A stretch of 7,924 nt of DNA from an uncultured Clostridium sp. GTDB lineage: Bacteria; Bacillota; Clostridia; TANB77; CAG-508. How positions within the stretch are numbered: the first letter of the stretch is position 1; the number at the start of each line of letters is the position of its first letter. The DNA is taken from contig USOV01000039.1 in NCBI GenBank assembly GCA_900556455.1, positions 1 through 7,924 of the forward strand, in the 5' to 3' direction. The notes below the pieces were generated by a model. It was given only the letters and a program-made list of their open reading frames with translations, did not search any database and was not told where the DNA came from. Positions 1-5,609 of the stretch are shown here, in pieces. The position numbers and the translations under genes are program-made.

Positions 1-43
1 TGACTCCGACATTCCGTAGGTTCGAATCCTACCGCCCCAGCCA
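1..43 (+). tRNA. 3' portion of a tRNA, probably tRNA-Gln (5' end outside the window)
   Basis: The T arm is complete: stem GTAGG (16-20), loop TTCGAAT (21-27), stem CCTAC (28-32). It is followed by the 3' acceptor strand CGCCCCA (33-39), discriminator G40 and an encoded CCA tail (41-43). The first bases, TGAC then TCCGA, fit anticodon positions 35-36 (U, G), A37, base 38 and the 3' anticodon stem, so the anticodon would be NUG. That leaves Gln or His. The inferred U1-A72 pair and G73 discriminator are typical of tRNA-Gln and do not fit tRNA-His. The variable loop then comes out at 6 nt, slightly long. The D arm and first anticodon base are not visible, so the identity is an inference. Confidence 0.85.
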
Positions 44-57
44 AAATAAAAATTTTC

Positions 58-85
58 AAGGCAGGTTATAAAACCTGCCTTCTTT
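58..85. terminator. Bidirectional Rho-independent terminator
   Basis: A perfect 10-bp stem (58-67 with 72-81) closes a 4-nt ATAA loop. On the + strand it is followed by TCTTT. On the - strand it is followed by a run rich in T (complement of 44-57). It can end the tRNA transcript from the left and the cysteine-rich peptide transcript from the right. Confidence 0.85.
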
Positions 86-96
86 AATATATATTA

Positions 97-216
97 TTAG
101 CAACAACCGTTATTATTATTTCCACAACAGCAGCATAATATTAATATTAGGATTATTATCCAGCAGCAGTCACCTCCGAATCCGAAACCGCCACCGCAAC
201 CTCTATTCTCTGGCAT
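97..216 (-). CDS. Tiny Gly/Cys-rich hydrophobic peptide (39 aa), paralogue of the gene at 259-372
   Basis: The start is ATG at 216, with an excellent ribosome binding site AAAGGAGGTGA 5-6 nt upstream; the stop is TAA at 97-99. The 39-residue product has a Gly-rich N-terminal part (residues 6-15, GCGGGFGFGG), then CCW, eight Ile/Leu residues, CCCC and G (residues 17-32), and an NNNNGCC tail. It has no signal-peptide layout, and the hydrophobic run alone is too short for a normal membrane span. The make-up (Gly-rich head, short Ile/Leu stretch, Cys) resembles the very small YjcZ-type sporulation proteins of Bacillus, but that is a similarity of composition and not a family assignment. Cysteines make up 9 of 39 residues, which suggests disulfide cross-linking, metal binding or acylation; the sequence does not say which. 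It lies 42 nt downstream of its paralogue in the same direction, and the terminator at 58-85 follows. Function unknown. Confidence 0.8.
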   Translation of the reverse strand: MPENRGCGGGFGFGGDCCWIIILILILCCCCGNNNNGCC

Positions 217-258
217 ATATTTCACCTCCTTTTATGTACATAACTCTTACCTTTTACT

Positions 259-372
259 TTATCCTTGGCAACCACAACCGCAGTCATCGTTTCCGCCACA
301 GCAACAACAAAGTATTAATAAGATTATGATGATGAAACAACAGTTAGAATTATTTGATGAGCAATTTCTCAT
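259..372 (-). CDS. Tiny Cys-rich hydrophobic peptide (37 aa), paralogue of the gene at 97-216
   Basis: The start is ATG at 372 with AAGGAGG 8 nt upstream (381-387), close to ideal; the stop is TAA at 259-261. The product is a polar Asn/Ser head (residues 2-10), then CCF, eight Ile/Leu residues, CCCC and G (residues 11-26), and a tail containing GGNDDCGCGCQG. The 16-residue core aligns without gaps to that of the downstream gene (CCW in place of CCF), while the head and tail differ. Two independent strong ribosome binding sites and the shared core make both genes convincing despite their size. The pair is probably co-transcribed. No promoter is certain: a CATAC-type element (complement of 408-416) vaguely resembles sporulation sigma-E/sigma-K -10 sites, and a second candidate lies at 578-605. 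Function unknown; a spore coat, exosporium or membrane role is a guess from composition. Confidence 0.8.
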   Translation of the reverse strand: MRNCSSNNSNCCFIIIILLILCCCCGGNDDCGCGCQG

Positions 373-456
373 TAAAAAGACCTCCTTAACATTTTAATTT
401 TTCATTCATCAGTATGTTATATATTATTCATTTTCAAAGAATAGTGTTACTAAAAT

Positions 457-485
457 TTGACAATAATGATAATAAGTAGTATAAT
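457..485 (+). promoter_or_regulatory. Perfect-consensus sigma-A promoter reading toward RNase J
   Basis: TTGACA (457-462) and TATAAT (480-485) are both exact consensus hexamers, separated by exactly 17 bp. Transcription should start near 491-493. The next gene on this strand begins at 806, so the transcript has a leader of about 310 nt, or the promoter serves a separate short RNA ending near 771. Confidence 0.85.
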
Positions 486-594
486 AGTACAAGTGATGCT
501 TATTTTAAGAATAAGCGAAATTGAGATTTGTATATTAATAAAAAATGATTCGGAAAATTTTATATTTTGTATAAAGCATACTATTTAGTTGCTT

Positions 595-634
595 TAAAAA
601 GTCCACCACATCTCGTTTGGGTTTATATATTTTT
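595..634. repeat. 40-bp dispersed repeat, copy A
   Basis: 34 of 40 bases match positions 4288-4327 without gaps. The shared blocks are GTCCACC, ATCTCGT and TTTATATATTTTT. This copy lies inside the RNase J leader. Read on the - strand it carries TGGACT (complement of 600-605) and, 16 bp further, TAGTAT (complement of 578-583), a weak promoter-like pair facing the cysteine-rich peptide genes. Confidence 0.7.
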
Positions 635-733
635 AAATCCAATTTTTTCGAGAGACCACTGTGGGCTGTTAAAAGTGCAATCATTGTTGCAACACCGTTA
701 GCATGAAATGAGCGAGTTAGAATATATAAAGCC

Positions 734-771
734 ATTACGTGTGGCTAATTTAACACGTAATATATTTTATT
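734..771 (+). terminator. Terminator-like or attenuator hairpin upstream of RNase J
   Basis: A perfect 9-bp stem (734-742 with 753-761) has a 10-nt loop and is followed by ATATTTTATT. The U-tract is interrupted, so it may be a leaky terminator or an attenuator. An overlapping alternative hairpin GCCA/TGGC (731-734 with 742-745) would compete with it. The segment GTTAGC (697-702) can pair with loop bases 744-749. Confidence 0.5.
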
Positions 772-805
772 AATATACAAAAGAGTAAATAAAGGAGATT
801 TAGAA

Positions 806-2572
806 ATGGAAGAAAATTTGACAGAGGAAAAATCAATTATAAAAAAAGAAAAACTAAAAAAAGACTATGTAAAAAGGAAAAGAATTACAAAGAAAAACAC
901 TGAAGAAACAATATTTAAAAAAGAAAAATTAAAAATAATACCTTTAGGTGGTATATTAGAAATAGGGAAAAACATCACAGTATTTGAATACAAAAATGAT
1001 ATTATAATTGTAGACTGTGGCTTAGGATTCCCTGAAGATGATATGTTAGGTGTAGACCTTGTAATACCAGATATATCATATCTAGAAAAGAACAAAGAAA
1101 AAATTAGAGGATTAGTTATTACTCATGGTCATGAAGACCATATTGGAGGTATTCCTTATCTTTTAAAACAAATTAATGTACCAATTTATACTACTAAATT
1201 TACAGCTGGTTTAATTGAGCATAAATTAGAAGAACATAAATTATTAAGAAGTACTAAACTTAAAGTTGTAAATCCAGGGCAAACAATATCTCTTGGTTCT
1301 ATGAAAGTAGAATTTATAAGAATAACTCACAGTATACCAGATGCTTGTGCCATTGCAATTCACACTCCTGTTGGAACAGTAGTTCATACAGGTGACTTCA
1401 AAATAGACTATACTCCTATTGATGGAGAAATGGTTGATTTTGGTAGACTTGCAGCCATCGGAAATAAAGGTGTTTTAGCTCTTATGTCTGATAGTACTAA
1501 TGCCGAAAGAAAAGGATATACAATGTCTGAAAGTACAGTTGGTGAGATTTTTGATAAATTATTCTTAAACTGTACAAAAAGAATTGTTGTTGCAACCTTC
1601 TCTTCAAATGTTCATAGGGTTCAACAAATTGTTAATTCTGCAGTTGCTAATAGAAGAAAAATTGCTATTTGTGGAAGAAGTATGGTAAATACTATAGAAA
1701 CTGCTAAAAAATTTGGATATATAACAGCTCCAGATAATGTTTTTATAGATATAGATGAAATTAAATCTTATCCAGATGATAGATTAGTTATTATTACAAC
1801 AGGTAGCCAAGGCGAAACAATGTCTGCTTTAACTAGAATGGCAAATGGTGACCACAAAAAAGTAGAAATTACTCCAAATGATTTAATAATAATTTCTGCT
1901 AATCCAATACCTGGTAATGAAAAATATGTTTCTAAAGTCGTTGATGATTTAATGAGTATTGGTGCAGAAGTTGTTTATAGTGCACTACAAGATGTCCACG
2001 TTTCTGGGCATGCTTGCCAAGAAGAGCAAAAATTAATGATATCACTAATAAGACCAAAATATTTTATTCCTGTTCATGGTGAATATAGACAATTGATTGC
2101 ACATGCAGAAACAGCCAAAGAAATGGGAATATCACCTGAAAATATATTTATAACAAATAATGGTAGAGTTTTAGAGCTTAATGAATATGAAGCAAAATTT
2201 ACATCTACTGTTACTTCTGGTAAAATTTTGGTAGACGGTTTAGGCGTTGGAGATGTTGGAAATATAGTTCTTAAAGATAGACAAAAACTTTCTCAAGATG
2301 GGCTTATAATTGTTGTTTTAACAATGGATGCAAATGGAATTGTCCTTGCTGGTCCAGATGTAATTACAAGAGGTTTTGTTTATGTAAGAGAATCTGAAAA
2401 TTTAATTGAAGATATAAAAAGACTTTTAAGGAAAGAATTACAAAAATGCGAAGAAAAAGGAATTTCAGACTGGGCTTCAATTAAATCAATTTTAAGAGAA
2501 TCGCTTCACGATTATATCTACAAAAAAACAAAAAGAGATCCAATGATATTACCAATTATCATGGAAGTATAA
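806..2572 (+). CDS. rnj: Ribonuclease J (metallo-beta-lactamase / beta-CASP nuclease)
   Basis: 588 aa. RNase J is a Zn-dependent 5'-to-3' exonuclease and endonuclease that matures and degrades RNA in the cytoplasm of Gram-positive bacteria. The metallo-beta-lactamase signature HGHEDH sits at residues 107-112. Further metal or active-site segments are THSIPD (174-179) and HTGDFK (194-199). SDSTNAE (228-234), the beta-CASP region, HVSGHA (398-403) and VHGEYRQL (423-430) follow, all typical of RNase J. The rest is the C-terminal domain. About 45 Lys/Glu-rich residues precede the usual start of the fold (KIIPLGGILEIGKN), a basic extension seen in some clostridial RNase J proteins. Start ATG at 806 is fixed by AAAGGAG at 791-797, 8 nt away. 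It is monocistronic, ending at the terminator shared with sigE. Whether it is J1- or J2-like cannot be decided here. Confidence 0.95.
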   Translation: MEENLTEEKSIIKKEKLKKDYVKRKRITKKNTEETIFKKEKLKIIPLGGILEIGKNITVFEYKNDIIIVDCGLGFPEDDMLGVDLVIPDISYLEKNKEKIRGLVITHGHEDHIGGIPYLLKQINVPIYTTKFTAGLIEHKLEEHKLLRSTKLKVVNPGQTISLGSMKVEFIRITHSIPDACAIAIHTPVGTVVHTGDFKIDYTPIDGEMVDFGRLAAIGNKGVLALMSDSTNAERKGYTMSESTVGEIFDKLFLNCTKRIVVATFSSNVHRVQQIVNSAVANRRKIAICGRSMVNTIETAKKFGYITAPDNVFIDIDEIKSYPDDRLVIITTGSQGETMSALTRMANGDHKKVEITPNDLIIISANPIPGNEKYVSKVVDDLMSIGAEVVYSALQDVHVSGHACQEEQKLMISLIRPKYFIPVHGEYRQLIAHAETAKEMGISPENIFITNNGRVLELNEYEAKFTSTVTSGKILVDGLGVGDVGNIVLKDRQKLSQDGLIIVVLTMDANGIVLAGPDVITRGFVYVRESENLIEDIKRLLRKELQKCEEKGISDWASIKSILRESLHDYIYKKTKRDPMILPIIMEV

Positions 2573-2606
2573 TAAAAAAAATGGGGAATGTTTCCCCATT
2601 TTTTTA
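2573..2606. terminator. Bidirectional terminator between RNase J and sigE
   Basis: Stem ATGGGGAA (2581-2588) pairs with TTCCCCAT (2592-2599) around a 3-nt loop. It is flanked by an A run (2573-2580) and a T run (2600-2605), so it works as a U-tract terminator in both directions. The frame-corrected sigE stop (2604-2606) overlaps its right edge, as expected for a terminator placed tightly behind sigE. Confidence 0.9.
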
Positions 2607-3318
2607 CCCTGTTTTGCTCATTATGTCTTTTTTCATTTTGCTCATTATTTTTTTTTCTAGTCTTGATATGTAACTTTGTGATATTCCGAAGCATGTCTGC
2701 AACTTCTTTTTGTGTTTTTTCTTTTTCTCCATTGAATCCAAATCTTAATTCCATTATGTATTTTTCTCTTTTGTTTAATTTTTTTACTGCTGATTTTAGT
2801 AAGGTTTTATCTACTTCGTCTTCTATTCTTCTTGAAGTTATATCCGCTTCTGTTCCTAATATATCTGACAATAATAGTTCATTCCCATCTCCATCTTGGT
2901 TTAACGGTTCATCTATTGATACTTCTCCTTTTATTTTGCTGCTTTTTCTTAAATACATTAAAATTTCATTTTCTATACATCTTGATGCATATGTTGCAAG
3001 TTTTATGTTTTTGTTTGTATTAAATGTATTTATTGCCTTCATCAAACCTATTGTTCCAATAGATACTAAGTCTTCTATTCCAATTCCCGTATTCTCAAAT
3101 TTTTTTGCAATATAAACTACTAATCTTAAATTGTGTTCTACTAAGGTTTGTCTTCCATTTATATCATTTCTAGATAATTGCTCTATTGCCTTTTCCTCTT
3201 CCTCTGGTGATAAAGGTTCTGGAAGGTTTTGACTTCCTGCAATATAGAAAATTTCATCTTCCTTGTTTCCAAATCCAAAATCTAATAACTTATTTTTTAA
3301 AATTTCTAAAATATTCAT
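2604..3318 (-). CDS. sigE: Sporulation sigma factor sigma-E precursor, with a +1 frame discontinuity at codon 210
   Basis: Pro-sigma-E is the first mother-cell sigma factor of sporulation, activated when SpoIIGA removes its N-terminal pro-sequence. ATG at 3318 has GGAGGT 8 nt upstream. Residues 1-30 form the pro-sequence region (IFYIAGSQ around the cleavage area). Region 2 follows (NLRLVVYIAKKFENTGI at about 63-79, IGTIGLMKA at 87-95, YASRCIENEILMYLR at 110-124), then region 3, then region 4 (ELRFGF, KTQKEVADML ending at residue 210). The frame then breaks. Without correction it reads RNITKLHIK and runs on to 2518. Skipping one base gives GISQSYISRLEKK, the canonical sigma-E recognition helix, and stops at 2604, for 237 aa, the normal family length. 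So either one extra base is present or ribosomes shift +1 here. It lies 43 nt after spoIIGA. Confidence 0.9.
2685..2691 (-). other. Frameshift site in sigE: CTT CGG A read as CTT (C) GGA
   Basis: On the - strand codon 210 is CTT (2689-2691), followed by CGG (2686-2688). Reading one base further on gives GGA (2685-2687), the conserved Gly of the region 4.2 helix-turn-helix. The extra C corresponds to G2688 on the + strand. There is no homopolymer at the site. The pattern CUU followed by a rare Arg codon matches the form of known +1 shift sites (CUU UGA C in bacterial prfB; CUU AGG C in yeast Ty1). I found no other in-frame CGG codon in this window. There is no upstream Shine-Dalgarno-like stimulator of the prfB kind. 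Confidence 0.6.
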
Positions 3319-3361
3319 ATATAATAACCTCCATTTTTTACAGGTGGGCACAGGGCTACAC

Positions 3362-4237
3362 CTATGTATTTATAATATCTAGTCCTACTAAAGCATTGTA
3401 TCTATTGTTTTTGCTTAGTTTTTTGTTATAAATTCCAACTATTACATTTTTATTTTCTAATATTTTCCCTTGATAATTAATATAAAAATCATCGGGTTTT
3501 ATTCCTAAAAGTAAGCCATTTTCTGTTCCTAATGCTGAAAATGGTATTAGTCTAATTTTTGCCATATATTTATCTTCTATTTTCTCCCCATTTATTATAT
3601 CTTGTGAATTTTCTAATATATCTACAGGAATAACATTTTTCAAAACATCTTTTTCCACAATGATAACAGGTTTACCTGTTATAGGTTCTTTCAAAAAGTT
3701 TCCTGTGTCTATTATTGCATTTATATCTACTTTTCCTTTTTCAAAAACTATACTTATATTACATAGCATATCTTTCTTTGATAATTTATTTTTTATGCTT
3801 TTAAAAGATATTATGATTATAAAAAATCCAATTAAACCACCAATTAAAATCATTTTCAACGGATAAATTCCAACAAGTGAGCCATTTTCAAATAATATAT
3901 TTCCCGGGCTTATAAAGTATAGTAAAGCAAATGTTACTCCTCCAAAGGTAAATGATGTTAAGTAAAATATTAGCAGTTCTCTTAGGAATTCTTTTATTCC
4001 TTTGCTTCCAAATGATATGTATACTATAACTAGTGATAATATTATTTTTAAGATTATGTTGGAGTATATTTTCATATTTGATATGTAATATATACATGCA
4101 TATATTGCCCCTATAATGCTTCCTAATAGTATTCTTAATATTTTTATTTCTTTTTTTAGTATTATTACAGTGGCATATATTATTATGCTATTCATGAAGA
4201 CATTTTCTAAAAATATTAAATCTAAGTATATGGTCAA
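3362..4237 (-). CDS. spoIIGA: SpoIIGA, membrane aspartic protease that processes pro-sigma-E
   Basis: 291 aa from a TTG start. The N-terminal half has about five hydrophobic membrane segments (residues 1-145). The C-terminal half is the cytoplasmic or septum-facing protease domain. It carries DTGN at 177-180 with catalytic Asp177, then EPITGKPVIIVEKD, and the conserved RLIPFSALGTENGLLLGIKPD segment typical of the family. SpoIIGA acts in the mother-cell face of the sporulation septum, where the forespore signal SpoIIR triggers cleavage of pro-sigma-E. The start is TTG at 4237: the product then begins MTIYLDLIFLEN, like SpoIIGA proteins elsewhere (MKIYLD...), and AGGTGA lies at 4242-4247. The frame is open further to 4303, but that part has no family similarity and contains the candidate promoter. 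sigE follows after 43 nt in the same transcript, giving the usual protease-substrate operon. Confidence 0.93.
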   Translation of the reverse strand: MTIYLDLIFLENVFMNSIIIYATVIILKKEIKILRILLGSIIGAIYACIYYISNMKIYSNIILKIILSLVIVYISFGSKGIKEFLRELLIFYLTSFTFGGVTFALLYFISPGNILFENGSLVGIYPLKMILIGGLIGFFIIIISFKSIKNKLSKKDMLCNISIVFEKGKVDINAIIDTGNFLKEPITGKPVIIVEKDVLKNVIPVDILENSQDIINGEKIEDKYMAKIRLIPFSALGTENGLLLGIKPDDFYINYQGKILENKNVIVGIYNKKLSKNNRYNALVGLDIINT

Positions 4238-4241
4238 AAAA

Positions 4242-4247
4242 TCACCT
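4242..4247 (-). promoter_or_regulatory. Ribosome binding site that fixes the TTG start of spoIIGA
   Basis: AGGTGA on the - strand, 4 nt before TTG at 4235-4237. The spacing is a little short, which with TTG suggests modest translation. Confidence 0.6.
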
Positions 4248-4268
4248 AATAAAATTATTGTTTTATAA

Positions 4269-4298
4269 ATTGTATTTTGTAGAACCCTAAAATGTCCA
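4269..4298 (-). promoter_or_regulatory. Candidate promoter of spoIIGA-sigE
   Basis: On the - strand TGGACA (4293-4298) and TACAAT (4269-4274) are separated by 18 bp, which would start transcription near 4262, about 25 nt before the TTG start. A TGTAGAA sequence on the + strand (4278-4284) differs by one base from the Spo0A box TGTCGAA. Spo0A is known to activate spoIIG in Bacillus, but this single match is weak. A second TATAAT (4336-4341) further upstream has no clear -35. Confidence 0.5.
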
Positions 4299-4327
4299 CC
4301 CAATCTCGTCGGGTTTTATATATTTTT
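4288..4327. repeat. 40-bp dispersed repeat, copy B
   Basis: Partner of 595-634, with 34 of 40 identical and no gaps. On the - strand it contains the TGGACA -35 element of the spoIIGA promoter and the 30 bp upstream of it, including ACGAGAT. The nested hairpin seen in copy A is not conserved here, so a DNA-level signal is more likely than a shared RNA fold. Confidence 0.7.
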
Positions 4328-4383
4328 GTATTGTTATTATAATACTTAATTTTAAAAAAACTTGTCTTTTTTTGAAGGCGAAA

Positions 4384-4419
4384 AAAAGAAATAATCTACT
4401 TTTGTAGATTATTTCTTTT
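4384..4419 (-). terminator. Strong terminator after ftsZ
   Basis: A perfect 16-bp stem (4384-4399 with 4404-4419) closes a TTTT loop on the + strand (AAAA on the transcript). On the - strand it runs into seven T. It separates ftsAZ transcription from spoIIGA-sigE. On the + strand it is also followed by a T-rich run. Confidence 0.9.
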
Positions 4420-4452
4420 CTATTTTTATATTTATTTATTTTTTTATACACA

Positions 4453-5562
4453 TTATCTCTTATTTCTTAAAAAAGTTGGTATATCTAAGTCTCCACCATT
4501 GTCTTTATTATCTGCTGCTGTTGGGATTGAGTTTATTTTTTTGTTCCAAGTATTGCTTACTAGGTTATCTACTCCTATTCCTGTTTTTTTCTCTTCTTGT
4601 TCAAATCCTGTTGCTATAACTGTTATTACGATTTCATCTCCTAGACTTTCATCTGTTACTACACCAAAGATAATGTTTGCTTCTGGGTCTACACTTCTTT
4701 GTACAAGTTCTGCTGCTGTGTTTGCTTCTTGTAGTCCTAATTCGTTTCCACCAGTAATATTAATAATTACTCCTCTTGCACCTTCTATAGAAGTTTCTAG
4801 CAATGGACTTTGAATTGCTTGTTTTGCTGCATCTTCTGCTCTGTTTTCTCCACTTGCTCTACCTATACCCATATGAGCCATACCTGTATTTAGCATAACT
4901 GTTTTTACATCTGCAAAGTCTAAGTTTATTAATCCAGGAATTGAAATTAAGTCTGATATACCTTGAACTCCTTGTCTTAAAATATCGTCTGCCATTTTGA
5001 AGGCTTCTATTATAGATGTTCTTCTGTCAATTACTTGTAATAATTTATCATTTGGAATTACAACTAGTGTATCTACTTTATCTTTTAAATTTGTTATTCC
5101 TTTTTCTGCTTGTGTTAATCTTTTCTTTCCTTCAAAAGTAAATGGTTTTGTAACAACACCTATTGTTAATATTCCTAATTCTTTAGCTGTTGCTGCAACT
5201 ATTGGAGCTGCACCTGTTCCTGTTCCTCCACCCATTCCGGCTGTTACGAACACCATATCTGCTCCTTTTAGTACTTCTGCTATTTCTGCTTTACTTTCTT
5301 CTGCTGCTTGTGCACCAATATCTGGGTTTGCCCCTGCTCCTAGTCCTCTTGTTAATTTCTCTCCTATTTGAATTTTTGTTGGTGCTTTTGATAGTTGAAG
5401 TGCTTGTCTATCTGTATTTACTGCTAAGAATTCAACTCCTCTTATTCCAGATTCAATCATCCTATTAATAGCATTGTTTCCTGCTCCACCTACTCCTATT
5501 ACTTTTATTGTAGCTGTTCCATCCATCATATAATTGTTTTCTTCATTTTCTGTGTCCATCAT
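4453..5562 (-). CDS. ftsZ: Cell division GTPase FtsZ
   Basis: 369 aa, a tubulin-like GTPase that polymerises into the Z ring at mid-cell and, in spore formers, at the polar septum. The short variable N-terminal segment (about 16 residues) precedes KVIGVGGAGNNAINRM (residues 20-35). The tubulin signature GGGTGTG is at 111-117, the T7 loop NLDFAD at 213-218 completes the GTPase active site in polymers, and a flexible linker follows. The C-terminal peptide DIPTFLRNKR (360-369) binds FtsA and other partners. GGAGG (5573-5577) lies 10 nt before ATG at 5562; a second ATG follows at once, so the true start could be one codon later. It lies 47 nt after ftsA in the same operon and ends at the strong terminator 4384-4419. 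Confidence 0.98.
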   Translation of the reverse strand: MMDTENEENNYMMDGTATIKVIGVGGAGNNAINRMIESGIRGVEFLAVNTDRQALQLSKAPTKIQIGEKLTRGLGAGANPDIGAQAAEESKAEIAEVLKGADMVFVTAGMGGGTGTGAAPIVAATAKELGILTIGVVTKPFTFEGKKRLTQAEKGITNLKDKVDTLVVIPNDKLLQVIDRRTSIIEAFKMADDILRQGVQGISDLISIPGLINLDFADVKTVMLNTGMAHMGIGRASGENRAEDAAKQAIQSPLLETSIEGARGVIINITGGNELGLQEANTAAELVQRSVDPEANIIFGVVTDESLGDEIVITVIATGFEQEEKKTGIGVDNLVSNTWNKKINSIPTAADNKDNGGDLDIPTFLRNKR

Positions 5563-5609
5563 AATGTCAATTCCTCCTTTAATTTTTATTTTTAATATTT
5601 TTCAAGCTT

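Larger units (their letters stand above)
491..771 (+). ncRNA. Candidate structured leader or stand-alone RNA between the promoter at 457 and RNase J
   Basis: The gene-free stretch 373-805 holds no supportable coding region. It contains several local foldbacks on the + strand. These are a 7-bp hairpin near the expected 5' end (498-504 with 510-516), and a hairpin 572-578 with 590-596 plus an inner 580-582/587-589 helix. A nested element follows: 606-615 pairs with 649-653 and 660-664 across a 6-nt bulge, enclosing hairpin 619-625/634-640. Then comes a 5-bp hairpin 676-680/687-691, and the terminator-like hairpin 734-761. It does not look like tmRNA, RNase P RNA, SRP RNA or a T-box as I know their conserved motifs. 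AT-rich DNA folds easily, so the structure is a hypothesis. It could be an RNase J leader with autoregulation or attenuation, or an independent small RNA. Confidence 0.45.

Noticed and set aside
535..735. 66-codon open frame on the - strand inside the RNase J leader
   Set aside because: No ribosome binding site before the ATG, no recognisable family, it lies opposite a perfect promoter's leader, and it crosses the terminator-like hairpin and the 40-bp repeat.
2518..2603. C-terminal extension of sigma-E in the unshifted frame
   Set aside because: It reads through the shared terminator and antisense to RNase J, and replaces the conserved helix-turn-helix with non-homologous sequence.
3319..3351. 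N-terminal extension of sigma-E from a GTG at 3351
   Set aside because: The extra residues (MPTCKKWRLLY) have no family similarity and would include the GGAGGT ribosome binding site that serves the ATG at 3318.
3334..3361. Short GGTG/CACC hairpin between spoIIGA and sigE
   Set aside because: Only 4-5 bp with a long loop and no U-tract; too weak to call a terminator or regulator.
4238..4303. Longer spoIIGA starting at TTG 4303
   Set aside because: The extension overlaps the candidate promoter and repeat copy B, has no family similarity, and the TTG at 4237 gives the conserved beginning.
4499..5468. Long open frames on the + strand opposite ftsZ (and similarly opposite ftsA, spoIIGA and sigE)
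   Set aside because: Composition shadows of the real - strand genes; no ribosome binding sites and no family features.
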